The position numbers and the translations under genes are program-made. Source: JAXLQL01 sp046331625 (lineage in GTDB: Bacteria > Acidobacteriota > Terriglobia > Bryobacterales > Bryobacteraceae). From it: a stretch of DNA of 64,000 bases. The notes under the pieces were generated by a model. That model searched no databases and was not told the origin of the DNA. It worked only from the letters and a program-made list of their open reading frames with translations. The stretch covers positions 186,001-250,000 of the forward strand of contig JAXLQL010000006.1 in the NCBI GenBank assembly GCA_046331625.1. Direction: 5' to 3'. This document shows positions 17,301 to 25,682 of this stretch, in pieces; the stretch's first letter is position 1; each line of letters starts with the position of its first letter.

Positions 17301-17696
17301 TCAGTGCGAAAGCCAACGCAACACGCCCGACAGCAGCACGATCGCGATCCCCGAAAACATCACTCCGGTCACCCATCGCGCCCGCTTCGAATCATCGGCG
17401 CCCTGTCCCGTGGAAAGCCAAGCCACCGCGAAGACGTGCAGCGCCAACAGGAATTTGACGCCGAAGATCGCATGATAGCCGGGCGGGACGGCCGCCTTCG
17501 TCAACAGGTTGTAGAGTCCGCTAAGCGCGAGCCCGGCAATCGCGGCTCCGGCCACGCCTCGGAATCGCGCCAGCAACCCGGTCTGCGATGCCGGAACCAA
17601 CGCCACTCGGGCGAAGAACATCGCCCCCAGAAGCGTGACGGCGGAAAGGATATGCACCCAGCGCGAAACCAGCGCTACGACATCGGCGGCGTCCAT
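17301..17696 (-). CDS. Small integral membrane protein (CopD-like)
   Basis: A 131-aa protein with four predicted membrane helices (about 8-30, 45-66, 77-97, 108-128). The first contains SRWVHILSAVTLLGAMFFARVA, a pattern seen in CopD-type and DUF2269-like membrane proteins with a conserved His in helix 1. Function is unknown; redox or metal handling is only a guess. The start at 17696 is 8 nt from a minus-strand TATACT. It is followed after 6 nt by ygfZ. Confidence 0.7.
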   Translation of the reverse strand: MDAADVVALVSRWVHILSAVTLLGAMFFARVALVPASQTGLLARFRGVAGAAIAGLALSGLYNLLTKAAVPPGYHAIFGVKFLLALHVFAVAWLSTGQGADDSKRARWVTGVMFSGIAIVLLSGVLRWLSH

Positions 17697-17704
17697 GCCT
17701 CTTC

Positions 17705-17739
17705 AGTATAGGGGACCAGTGCCGGCCTGCCGCTAGAAT
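17705..17739. promoter_or_regulatory. Divergent pair of -10 boxes
   Basis: Minus-strand TATACT (17705-17710) lies 8 nt before the ATG at 17696. Plus-strand TAGAAT (17734-17739) lies 6 nt before the GTG at 17746. Both spacings fit leaderless transcription, and the whole divergent promoter region is under 50 bp. Confidence 0.5.
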
Positions 17740-17745
17740 CGAGAA

Positions 17746-18378
17746 GTGATCCACGAAATCCTCCCCGTCGGCGCGCTCCAGTGCAACTGCTCCATCTTCG
17801 GCGACGAGACCTCGCGCGAGGCCATCGTGGTCGACCCGGGAGACAACATCGGCGAGATCCTCGCCATCCTCGCCCTTCACTCCCTGCGCGTGACCGCCAT
17901 CGTGATCACCCATGCGCACATTGACCATATCGGCGGCGCGGCCAAGCTCAAGTCCGCCACCGGAGCCCCGGTCTACATGAACGGCGACGACGAGGATCTC
18001 TACGCGCATCTCGACATGCAGGCCGCATGGCTCCGCATGGAGACTCCCGAGCGCACCGTCATCGACACGCACGCTCGCGATGGCGACTTGCTCCGCCTGG
18101 GTCCGGCGGAGTTCCAGGTGCGTCACACGCCGGGTCACACGCAGGGGAGCCTGTGCCTCTACATTCCTTCGGAAACCAAGCTCGTGGCGGGCGACACGCT
18201 GTTCCACGATTCCATCGGGCGCACCGATCTCCCCGGCGGCGATCATCGCAAGATTCTCCGTTCGATCAAAGACAAACTGCTGGTGCTGCCGGATGAGACT
18301 GTGGTGATTCCCGGCCATGGTCCGAACACCACCATCGGGCGGGAGCGCGAGTTCAACTGGTTCCTGCGAGACCTGTAG
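17746..18378 (+). CDS. MBL-fold metallohydrolase (glyoxalase II-like)
   Basis: A 210-aa metallo-beta-lactamase-fold hydrolase. The zinc motif THAHIDHIGG is at about 59-68; further ligands are in HTPGHTQGSL, the AGDTLF aspartate and the final PGHGPNT histidine. Small proteins of this type usually hydrolyse thioesters such as hydroxyacylglutathione or related low-molecular-weight thiols; the exact substrate cannot be told. The GTG at 17746 is supported by the adjacent -10 box and by the normal N-terminus (IHEILPVGALQCNCSIF). No signal peptide is present, so it is cytoplasmic. Confidence 0.88.
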   Translation: MIHEILPVGALQCNCSIFGDETSREAIVVDPGDNIGEILAILALHSLRVTAIVITHAHIDHIGGAAKLKSATGAPVYMNGDDEDLYAHLDMQAAWLRMETPERTVIDTHARDGDLLRLGPAEFQVRHTPGHTQGSLCLYIPSETKLVAGDTLFHDSIGRTDLPGGDHRKILRSIKDKLLVLPDETVVIPGHGPNTTIGREREFNWFLRDL

Positions 18379-18494
18379 TTTTCAGAGCCACGACCGTAAG
18401 GGAGCGGTGACCTGATCCGATGCCGCGTCCACTGGGCGCTCCAGCAGGCGGCGCTACGCCCGAACGCCGCACCGTCATTCACGCTGTTTCGCGT

Positions 18495-18543
18495 CGGCGG
18501 CCAGCGGGGCTGAAACCCCGCGCTGGCTAAAGCCCGCCCTACA
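18495..18543. repeat. Palindromic repeat (copy 3)
   Basis: The core CCAGCGGGGC-tgaaac-CCCGCGCTGG is an inverted repeat followed by AAGCCCGCCCTACAC. It is nearly identical in layout to copies at 34808-34859 and 43716-43802. It sits between the ends of two converging genes and may also serve as a terminator. Confidence 0.6.
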
Positions 18544-18559
18544 CCGAGGTGTCGCGGAA

Positions 18560-21274
18560 TCACCCGGCGAACAACTCATCGCGAAACAAGCTTCTTCCCG
18601 CCATGGCCGACCGAAACGCGAACGCGGCGATCAGTGCCACGGCCACAAACGCGAGCGCGCCCGTAGCCCCGTACCACTGATCCCAATCGAGCGACAGATA
18701 CATTTGCTGACGCAGGCGGAAAACGAAATCGGCAGTGGCGGCAGCCACAGGACCGAACCGCAACAACAGCAGCACGACAATGGTCAGGCTAACCAGCGTC
18801 ATGGCTACGTTCACCACCCGGTGGCCCTGATCGAAAAACGACGGAATCGCCAGCCCAACCACGAAGAGAACCGCCGCAAAGCGCTCGTTGCGCACGACAA
18901 TCCTGACCAGAAACAACAGGAAGAAGGCCAGGATGGCGCTGGCTGCGGAGTTGATGATCAGCACCGCAATCATACCCGCCACGGCACGGCGCAGGCCCAG
19001 CGTGGTGAACAGCGACGGCGCCAACGGATCGAGCCCGCGGGGAATCCCCGCGAACAATCTCACGTTGTCAAGCGATAGCAGCAGCGCCCCTGCAGCCAGC
19101 CCCACCAGGATGTGCGCGCCCACCAGTGGGTCGCGAAGGCGCCCCGCCAACAGCCGTGTCCACGAGACCAGTGTCTGAGGCCAGTGCCTGCGCACGGCGG
19201 GCTCGAGCGCAAGGTACGCCAGCCAAACCAAGCCACCAAGAAACGCTCCCGTCGAAACCGAACTTCTGATCAAGCCGAGTTCGGCATCACCCCCGGTGTG
19301 ATGTCCGGATAGCATGGCCAGCGTCACGTAAGAGATCGCGATGGCCCAGCCGAGGCGCGCGGCCCCGCGACGGTCGCCGCGTCCTCGCTTCGAGTTCTGC
19401 CACGCGAAGAACAGCACGGCCGCGGGCACCGTCACCAACAGCACGAGACGCACCAGCTTCACCGCTGCAGGAAGCGTATCGTCCTCTGGTTCCTCTTCGC
19501 GGCTCCAAGGGCCGATCACCCGAAAATACGTCGGACGCCCGCGCCATGCAGCCGCTTCTACCCGGAGCTTGACGCCCGTCAGATCCGGAGCATCACCTTC
19601 CCACGCAGAACGCTGGTCCCAACCGGAAAGCGGATGCCATTTCGGCTCTACGGCAGTGAAGCGCGCCTGCTCGAGTCCGGCAGCTTCGAACAAGGCTGAC
19701 CAATCCGCTTGCCCCAGGTACTTCGAATCGTCCACGGCGGGCGGCACGGCTTCGAATCGCGTCAGCTTCCCGCCGCGGTCGAGGACCACGTTGACCATGC
19801 CCGGCTTGGTCAGCGGTGGGTCAAACGGACCGACCGTGCTCGGCAGGTGCTCATGCGACTCGAGCGCCGCGGGACTCTGCCGGTACCAGAACTCCACCGC
19901 ACTCGGCTGCGGATCGCTCATGTGGACGCACGCCTCTACAGCCTCATACTTGCCCTCGAGCCAATGCAGAACGCCGTGGTTGGTCTCGAAACCGTAGGCC
20001 GAGTCACTGACCGCACTGTAGCCAAACCGGGCAGCGAGGCTTCGTGATTTTTCCTCGAGCACCTGGGGAGGTTGCGGCAACCCGGAAAGCCCCGGCACGG
20101 TGAGCCGGTGGCTCATGAACGCCGTCCAGCCGAAGCCGGCCACGAGTACGGCCAGACACGCCAGCGCCCACTTCACGGGCATCGCGGTGCTCTCACCCGC
20201 CGCTGCCACCAACTCTGGAGACGGGAGCTCACCGGCGGCCAGCGCAGCCGCCAGCGGATCGCCGCCCGGTAAGGCCGCAGCCACCGAGAGCGCAGAGGCG
20301 GGCCGGGCCGAGGGCTCGGGCTCGAGACATCGCTGGATCACGCGTTCCACGGCTGGGTCGAGATCACTCACCTGAGTGGAGAGGCTCTCGGGTTGAAACT
20401 CGCTTTGCAATTGCTGGAGCTCGGCAACGGTGTTCGCCGAAAACGGCTTCTTGCCAGCGAAGATCTCGTAGAGCACCAGCCCCAGAGCGTAGATGTCGCT
20501 CCGCTGGGTCACTTCCCTGCCCGCGATCTGCTCCGGGGACATGTATGCGAGCGTGCCGCTGCGGATGTCGGCGCCGCCAACCTGGCCAGCCAGTGCGGAA
20601 AGTCCGAAATCCATCACGCGAATTTGCCCGCGGCCATCGATCATGACGTTCGATGGCTTCAGGTCGCGGTGGAGCACGCCCTTGTCATGCGCTGCGGCAA
20701 GGCCTGCGCAGAGTTGGCGCGCCATCGCCATTCCTTTGTCCGCCGGCACCCGGCCGATCCGGCGTAGCAGTGAGGCAAGGTCCTCGCCGTCGATGAACTC
20801 CATCGAGATGTAGACTTGCCCCTGATACTCGCCGAGATCGAAGACGCGGCAGACGTTCGAGTGCGCCACCTGCCGGGCGATGCGGACTTCGTTATAGAAG
20901 CGGTCAAGCGATCGGGCGTCGCGCGAGAGTTCCTCGGGCAGGAATTTGAGCGCTACGGGTTGGCTTAGCCGGATATCGGTGGCGCGGTACACTTCACCCA
21001 TGCCGCCGCGGCCGAGCAAGGTGACGATGCGGTAGCGCTCAGCGAGGATGGTTCCGGGAAGAAACCGCCCCTCCTCGGATCCCGAACTGCTCGCCAGCGC
21101 TACGGCCGCCGCAACTGGCTGGAGAGCAGGCGCCGCTTGCGTGCGAGTGGCGTCCGCCGCCGAAACCGCTGCCGCGGAGGCCCGCCCACTTGGCGCTGGT
21201 GATGCGGCGGAGCCGCATTGGGCGCAAAATCTCGCGTCGGCAGGCAGGTCGGTTCCGCAGGTCGGACAGGGCAT
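18560..21274 (-). CDS. Zinc-ribbon receptor-type serine/threonine protein kinase
   Basis: A 904-aa protein. Residues 1-20 form a zinc ribbon (CPTC and CAQC pairs). The Hanks-type kinase domain (about 80-335) has all key motifs: LGRGGMGEVYRATD, catalytic Lys in VALKFL, HRDLKPSNV, DFGLS and the GTLAYMSPEQ activation segment. One membrane helix near 395-415 is followed by an extracytoplasmic domain of about 200 residues, then roughly seven membrane helices (about 630-880). It probably senses an envelope signal; the ligand is unknown. The ATG at 21274 (MPCPTCGTD) has TACAGT 7 nt upstream. Downstream lies only a palindromic repeat, so it is monocistronic. Confidence 0.88.
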   Translation of the reverse strand: MPCPTCGTDLPADARFCAQCGSAASPAPSGRASAAAVSAADATRTQAAPALQPVAAAVALASSSGSEEGRFLPGTILAERYRIVTLLGRGGMGEVYRATDIRLSQPVALKFLPEELSRDARSLDRFYNEVRIARQVAHSNVCRVFDLGEYQGQVYISMEFIDGEDLASLLRRIGRVPADKGMAMARQLCAGLAAAHDKGVLHRDLKPSNVMIDGRGQIRVMDFGLSALAGQVGGADIRSGTLAYMSPEQIAGREVTQRSDIYALGLVLYEIFAGKKPFSANTVAELQQLQSEFQPESLSTQVSDLDPAVERVIQRCLEPEPSARPASALSVAAALPGGDPLAAALAAGELPSPELVAAAGESTAMPVKWALACLAVLVAGFGWTAFMSHRLTVPGLSGLPQPPQVLEEKSRSLAARFGYSAVSDSAYGFETNHGVLHWLEGKYEAVEACVHMSDPQPSAVEFWYRQSPAALESHEHLPSTVGPFDPPLTKPGMVNVVLDRGGKLTRFEAVPPAVDDSKYLGQADWSALFEAAGLEQARFTAVEPKWHPLSGWDQRSAWEGDAPDLTGVKLRVEAAAWRGRPTYFRVIGPWSREEEPEDDTLPAAVKLVRLVLLVTVPAAVLFFAWQNSKRGRGDRRGAARLGWAIAISYVTLAMLSGHHTGGDAELGLIRSSVSTGAFLGGLVWLAYLALEPAVRRHWPQTLVSWTRLLAGRLRDPLVGAHILVGLAAGALLLSLDNVRLFAGIPRGLDPLAPSLFTTLGLRRAVAGMIAVLIINSAASAILAFFLLFLVRIVVRNERFAAVLFVVGLAIPSFFDQGHRVVNVAMTLVSLTIVVLLLLRFGPVAAATADFVFRLRQQMYLSLDWDQWYGATGALAFVAVALIAAFAFRSAMAGRSLFRDELFAG

Positions 21275-21281
21275 TTCGGTC

Positions 21282-21287
21282 ACTGTA
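21282..21287 (-). promoter_or_regulatory. -10-like TACAGT for the kinase gene
   Basis: On the minus strand TACAGT is separated by 7 nt from the ATG at 21274, the spacing expected for a leaderless start. Confidence 0.45.
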
Positions 21288-21318
21288 TCACGCAAGGGCG
21301 CCAGTTTAATCCACGTAG

Positions 21319-21417
21319 GGCGGACGTGTCGTCCGCTGCGGGACCTGTGGTCCCGCAAATCCCGCGCGGAATCCGGTTCGCGGGACGAAACGTCCCGCAG
21401 CGGACCTCAGGTCCGCC
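21319..21417. repeat. Four-hairpin palindromic repeat (copy 2)
   Basis: Four consecutive stems are readable: GCGGAC/GTCCGC, TGCGGGACC/GGTCCCGCA, GCGGGACG/CGTCCCGC and GCGGACCT/AGGTCCGC. The outer stems are also complementary to each other, so the whole 99 bp can fold as one cruciform. It lies between divergent genes and shares its stem vocabulary with copy 1. Confidence 0.65.
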
Positions 21418-21483
21418 TTACCAGCATACGGAGCCGGGCCCGAATCGGATCCTTCGGCTATGATGGTGCTGAGAAGTGACGCC

Positions 21484-23898
21484 ATGGAGGGGTACCTCCG
21501 CATCCTGACCATCCTCGTGGCGGCGGCCTGTCAGGCTCAGGTGCGCTTCCAAGGGCAAGTGCTCGGACCCACACGGGCGCCGTTGGCGGGTTCACGCCTG
21601 CTGATCGCCCGGGCTGGAACCGTGGAAAAGACCGCCTTCACCGATGTCCACGGGCGCTTCTCGATTTCCCCGATCTCGCCGGGAGACTACGCCATCACGG
21701 TAGAGCATCCGGGCTACTTCCCCATTCGCGATCGTGCGCTTCGCGTGGAACCGGACGGCGAAGACGCGATCTTCACGCTGGAGCCTGTACGTGAGGTGAC
21801 AACCTCGGTCGACGTGAACTCGGCGCCCGTCTCTGTCGACATGGAGACCGCAGCCTCGAAGCAAGGAGTCAGCGGCGCAGAGATAGTGAACATCCCCTAT
21901 CCGAACACCAACGACCTCCGCTCGGCCCTACGCATCGTTCCCGGTGTGGTGCGCGACCGGCGCGGCGGGGTCCACGTCAACGGCGCGGGCGAAGACCAAG
22001 TGCTCTACACGCTCAACGGATTCAACGTGAGCGATCCGCTGACGGGAAGATTCGAGAGCCGGCTGAGTGTGGAATCGATCCAAGCAGTGGAGGTGGTCAC
22101 GGGCAACGTGCCCGCCGAATTCGGCAAGGGCTCGGCTGGGACGCTCGCAATCCGCACCATCTCCGGCGACGACAAGCTGCGACACTCGGCCACCAACTTC
22201 ATCCCTGGCGTGGAGAATCGCAAGGGACTGATCATCGGCGATTGGACCCCGCGCGCCAACATCTCGGGACCGCTCGCGCGTGGAAGGGCGTGGATCTCCG
22301 ACTCGGTCGACGTGCAGTACGTCAACACTGTGATCCGTGACCTGCCCAAGGGCGAGGACCGCGGTTCGAGTTGGCGCGCCAGCAACCTGGTTCACTCGCA
22401 GGTGAACCTGACCCGATCGAACATCTTGTACGCCAGCTTCCTGCTGGGCCTGTGGCGAGCGGCCAAGACCGGCCTCGGCGCGCTCGATCCCGCCGAGACC
22501 ACGGTCGACCGCCGCTCGCGCCAGTGGTTCTTCAACATCAAGGACCAGATGTATCTGGGCCGCAGCGGGATCATCGAATTCGGCTACGCATCCAACCGCA
22601 CCTTCGGCCGCGAAATTCCCCAGGGCAGCCAGCCGCTGCTGATCACTCCCTTCGGCCGGCACGGCAACTACTACGTGGATGCCGCCCGCAAAGCCTCGCG
22701 CGATCAAGTGATCGCGAACGCCTTCGTGCCATCTTTCGAATGGCACGGCGCGCATCAGTTGAAGAGCGGCATGGACCTGAACCGCATCGGCTACTGGCAA
22801 GACGTCCGCCGCACGGGCTTCGAGAACTTCGACGACACCGGGCTCCTGGTCCGCAAGACGCAGTTCGAAGGCAGCGGCCTGTTGCGCCGCGGCAATTACG
22901 AAGCATCGGTCTACGCACAGGACTCATGGCGCGTGCGGCCGTCTCTGCTGGCGGAACTCGGCCTGCGTGGCACCTGGGACCACCTGCTTGCTCGCTGGGA
23001 TCCGTCGCCTCGAGCGGGCCTCGCGTGGTCACCGCCACGGTTGCACGACACGAAGTTCTTCGCAGGATTCGGACGGCTGTACGACTCCACCAATCTGCGG
23101 ATCTTCACGCGTCAGCTCGACCAGTACTCGATTACGTCATACTTCGACCCCGTGGTGCAAGACGTAATCAAGATCAGCCTGGCACGCTTCCGGATCAGCA
23201 ATCCGCTGCTCTCGCGGCCCCGCTACTACAACTGGACCGCGGGCGTGGAGCATCACATCGTCTCGAAAGGACTGTCGCTCAGGGCCGAGCTAATGCACCG
23301 GCGCGGAGTGCGCGGCTTCGCCTACCTGCCGCAAATCGACGACAGCTACGAGCTAACCAACTTCCGCACGGACGCCTATGATTCCGCGGTATTCACAATG
23401 CGCCACAACTTCAAGAAGCAGTACCAGTGGATGGCCAGCTACACATGGTCGCGTGCGTTGTCGAACGCGGTGGTGGACCTTTCGGTAGAGGATCCGATCG
23501 TGCTGCAGAACAATCGCGGTCGCATGCCATGGGATGCGCCTCACCGGTTCCTGAGCTGGGGCTACCTGCCTACACCGCTTCGGAATTGGGCGGTGGCCTA
23601 CCTCGTCGACTCGCGCACCGGCTTTCCCTTCAGCGTTCAAAGCCTCGATGGGACCGTGCTCGGCGGCGTGAATTCGATGCGGTTTCCCGTCTATGTGGAG
23701 GTAAATCTCCACCTCGAACGTAGGTTCGAGTTCCGCGGACATCTCTGGGCCTTTCGCTTCGGCGCGAACAACCTGACGGGCCGCATCAACCCCGACGGCG
23801 TCTACAACGTAGTGGGTTCGCCGCGCTTTCTGGCGTTCACGGGCGGCAACGGCAGGTCGAGCAATTTTCGGATCCGCTGGCTCGGCAAGGCGCGCTGA
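21484..23898 (+). CDS. TonB-dependent receptor with carboxypeptidase-type regulatory domain
   Basis: An 804-aa outer-membrane protein. The signal peptide (1-18, ending CQAQ) is followed by a carboxypeptidase-regulatory-like domain (about 20-105: GPTRAPLAGSRLLIARAG, TDVHGRFSISPISPGDYAIT). The plug domain (about 120-230) has IVNIPYPNTNDLRSALRIVP, and the C-terminal part is a beta-barrel rich in alternating aromatic strands. This is the Oar-like type that is highly expanded in Acidobacteria and takes up large or bound nutrients with TonB/ExbBD energy. The substrate is unknown. The ATG at 21484 is chosen because it begins a proper signal peptide; TATGAT lies 19 nt upstream. Confidence 0.88.
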   Translation: MEGYLRILTILVAAACQAQVRFQGQVLGPTRAPLAGSRLLIARAGTVEKTAFTDVHGRFSISPISPGDYAITVEHPGYFPIRDRALRVEPDGEDAIFTLEPVREVTTSVDVNSAPVSVDMETAASKQGVSGAEIVNIPYPNTNDLRSALRIVPGVVRDRRGGVHVNGAGEDQVLYTLNGFNVSDPLTGRFESRLSVESIQAVEVVTGNVPAEFGKGSAGTLAIRTISGDDKLRHSATNFIPGVENRKGLIIGDWTPRANISGPLARGRAWISDSVDVQYVNTVIRDLPKGEDRGSSWRASNLVHSQVNLTRSNILYASFLLGLWRAAKTGLGALDPAETTVDRRSRQWFFNIKDQMYLGRSGIIEFGYASNRTFGREIPQGSQPLLITPFGRHGNYYVDAARKASRDQVIANAFVPSFEWHGAHQLKSGMDLNRIGYWQDVRRTGFENFDDTGLLVRKTQFEGSGLLRRGNYEASVYAQDSWRVRPSLLAELGLRGTWDHLLARWDPSPRAGLAWSPPRLHDTKFFAGFGRLYDSTNLRIFTRQLDQYSITSYFDPVVQDVIKISLARFRISNPLLSRPRYYNWTAGVEHHIVSKGLSLRAELMHRRGVRGFAYLPQIDDSYELTNFRTDAYDSAVFTMRHNFKKQYQWMASYTWSRALSNAVVDLSVEDPIVLQNNRGRMPWDAPHRFLSWGYLPTPLRNWAVAYLVDSRTGFPFSVQSLDGTVLGGVNSMRFPVYVEVNLHLERRFEFRGHLWAFRFGANNLTGRINPDGVYNVVGSPRFLAFTGGNGRSSNFRIRWLGKAR

Positions 23899-23913
23899 CA
23901 CGTCCAGGCTTGG

Positions 23914-23919
23914 TATAGT
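23914..23919 (+). promoter_or_regulatory. -10-like TATAGT
   Basis: TATAGT is followed by 8 nt and the ATG at 23928. No ribosome binding site fits in between. Confidence 0.5.
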
Positions 23920-23927
23920 GAAAAACT

Positions 23928-24185
23928 ATGGAAGGCGATACCCTAGCCTTACTCGAGGAGAAGATCCTCAAAACCGTCCAGGCCGTCACACACCTGCGAA
24001 AAGAGAAAGAAACGGCGCTGGCCACTGCGTCAGAGCTTCAGTCGCTAAAGTCGAAGCTCGCCGATGTCAGCAGCGAATTGGAGAGCGTCCGAGCCGAGCG
24101 CGACGCGCTCAAGGCCGACCGCGACACGGTTCGCAGACGGATCGAGAAGCTACTGGAACAGATCGAGACACTGAACGCCGGCTGA
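23928..24185 (+). CDS. ZapB-like coiled-coil protein
   Basis: An 85-aa protein that is nearly all coiled coil, rich in Glu/Lys/Leu heptads (LALLEEKILKTVQAVTHLRK, then ELESVRAERDALKADRD). Its size and heptad pattern recall ZapB, the Z-ring-associated coiled coil. The gene immediately precedes zapA, which supports a role in cell division. ZapB-like proteins are low in sequence identity, so the family call rests on context and structure type. Confidence 0.65.
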   Translation: MEGDTLALLEEKILKTVQAVTHLRKEKETALATASELQSLKSKLADVSSELESVRAERDALKADRDTVRRRIEKLLEQIETLNAG

Positions 24186-24231
24186 CCGGTTGATCCGGTT
24201 GTGAGGGCGGCCGGGCCCGAAAGGTCAGAAA

Positions 24232-24519
24232 TTGGAGCAAGACAGCGGCGAGCGCAAACAGGTCAAGGTCACGATCCTGAACCAGAGTTTTACCCTGCTG
24301 ACAACCGGAAATCCCCAAGACATGGTGGATCTGGCGAACAAGGTGGATGAGCTCATGATCTCGATCGCCCGCAAATCGCCTAACCTCGATTCCACCCGCA
24401 TTGCAGTGTTCGCGTGTTTGCACCTGGCGGACCAGTTGCGGTCCACCGAAACGACGTTCGAGGCCAAGGCCCGCCAGTTCGCGACGCTGCTGGATCGCGC
24501 ACTCGAGCAAGCCTCCTAG
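24232..24519 (+). CDS. zapA: Cell division protein ZapA
   Basis: A 95-aa protein with the ZapA layout: N-terminal KVTILNQSFTLLT strand pair, a central helix (DMVDLANKVDELMISIARKS) and the conserved segment DSTRIAVFACLHLADQL leading into a C-terminal coiled coil. ZapA tetramers bundle FtsZ filaments. The start is a TTG at 24232 with AAAGG about 8 nt upstream. No ATG precedes the conserved region in frame. It forms a pair with the coiled-coil gene 46 nt upstream. Confidence 0.85.
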   Translation: MEQDSGERKQVKVTILNQSFTLLTTGNPQDMVDLANKVDELMISIARKSPNLDSTRIAVFACLHLADQLRSTETTFEAKARQFATLLDRALEQAS

Positions 24520-24554
24520 CCTCCTCCGCTCAGGGGCTCTGGAATCGATCGAAG

Positions 24555-24560
24555 TATCAT
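24555..24560 (+). promoter_or_regulatory. -10-like TATCAT
   Basis: TATCAT is followed by 6 nt and the ATG at 24567. It heads the four-gene operon to 28784 and also argues for this start rather than any upstream one. Confidence 0.5.
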
Positions 24561-24566
24561 AGCCTC

Positions 24567-25682
24567 ATGGACCCGATCCTCCGCCGTGAGCTCCTCGCCC
24601 TGCCCCTCGCCGCCCCATTCACCACTTGGCTGGCCAAGGCCGCCGAAGGCGATCAACCGGTTCCCTTCCTCGACGTCAAGCCGTTCAATCCCGAGCGGCC
24701 CATGCTGCCTTGGGATCAACTCGATTCCTGGATCACCCCCACCGAGCAGTTCTTCCGAGTCGGCCACTACGGCTTCCCCGAAGTCGACCTAGCCAAGTGG
24801 ACCCTCGACGTCAGCGGACTCGTCGAGCGTCCGCGATCGTTTTCGCTCGACGAGCTTCGCAAGCGCAAGAGCAAGGAGTATGTCGCGACGCTCGAATGTT
24901 CCGGCAACGGTCCGGTGGGCGGACTCATCGGCAACGCCAAGTGGCGCGGCACGCCGCTCGCGCCGATCCTGAAGGAATGTGGCGTCAAGCCAGGCGGCAT
25001 CGAGGTGGTCTTCTTCGCGGCTGACTCGGGTGTGGAAAAAATCCGCAACGCTGAATATCCGCAGAACTTCGCGCGAAGCCTCTCCGTGCGCGACGCCATG
25101 AAAGACGACGTGCTGGTGTGCTGGGAACTGAACGGCAAACCGCTCGACAAGAACCACGGAGCGCCTGTGCGATTGATTGTTCCCGGCTGGTACGGCGTGG
25201 CGTGGGTGAAGTGGCTGACCCGGATCGAGGTGCATGATCGCGCATTCCTTTCTCGCTTCATGGGCCGCGACTACGTGACCATTCGTGGCGAAAAGAAGGG
25301 CGACACCACCATTTGGCGCGAGACCTCGGTCGGCCGGCTGAACTTGAAGTCCGTGGTGGCGCGCGTGGTGAAGCGCGCCGACGGCAGTTATCGCGCCATG
25401 GGCGCCGCATGGTCAGACGGAACGCCGATCCGCAACGTGGAAATCCGCGTCGACGACGGCAACTGGAACTCCGTCAACATCGACAAGAAAAACAGCGCGC
25501 CGAACTGCTGGGTGTTCTGGAGCTGGGATTGGAAAGACGCGAAGCCCGGCGAGCATACACTGACCGCGCGAGCGACCGATGCGCGCGGGCGCGTGCAACC
25601 CACGCCTGACGATCCGTCGATCGCGCTCAAGAAGACCTACTGGGAAGCCAACCAACAAGCGGTTCGGAAGATCAAGGTGTGA
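24567..25682 (+). CDS. Molybdopterin-dependent oxidoreductase, sulfite oxidase family
   Basis: A 371-aa protein of the sulfite-oxidase/SoxC fold. The Mo-ligating cysteine is C111 in ATLECSGNG; GAPVRLIVPGWYGVAWVKW is the second family signature. A C-terminal immunoglobulin-like dimerisation domain (about 265-365) contains GAAWSDGTPIRNVEIRVDDG. No haem domain is present, so electrons must pass to a separate carrier. The N-terminal RRELLALPLAAPF may be a weak twin-arginine-type signal. The substrate could be sulfite or another small molecule. The stop overlaps the GTG of the sulfatase gene (GTGA), and a sulfur-linked role for the operon is inferred. Confidence 0.85.
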   Translation: MDPILRRELLALPLAAPFTTWLAKAAEGDQPVPFLDVKPFNPERPMLPWDQLDSWITPTEQFFRVGHYGFPEVDLAKWTLDVSGLVERPRSFSLDELRKRKSKEYVATLECSGNGPVGGLIGNAKWRGTPLAPILKECGVKPGGIEVVFFAADSGVEKIRNAEYPQNFARSLSVRDAMKDDVLVCWELNGKPLDKNHGAPVRLIVPGWYGVAWVKWLTRIEVHDRAFLSRFMGRDYVTIRGEKKGDTTIWRETSVGRLNLKSVVARVVKRADGSYRAMGAAWSDGTPIRNVEIRVDDGNWNSVNIDKKNSAPNCWVFWSWDWKDAKPGEHTLTARATDARGRVQPTPDDPSIALKKTYWEANQQAVRKIKV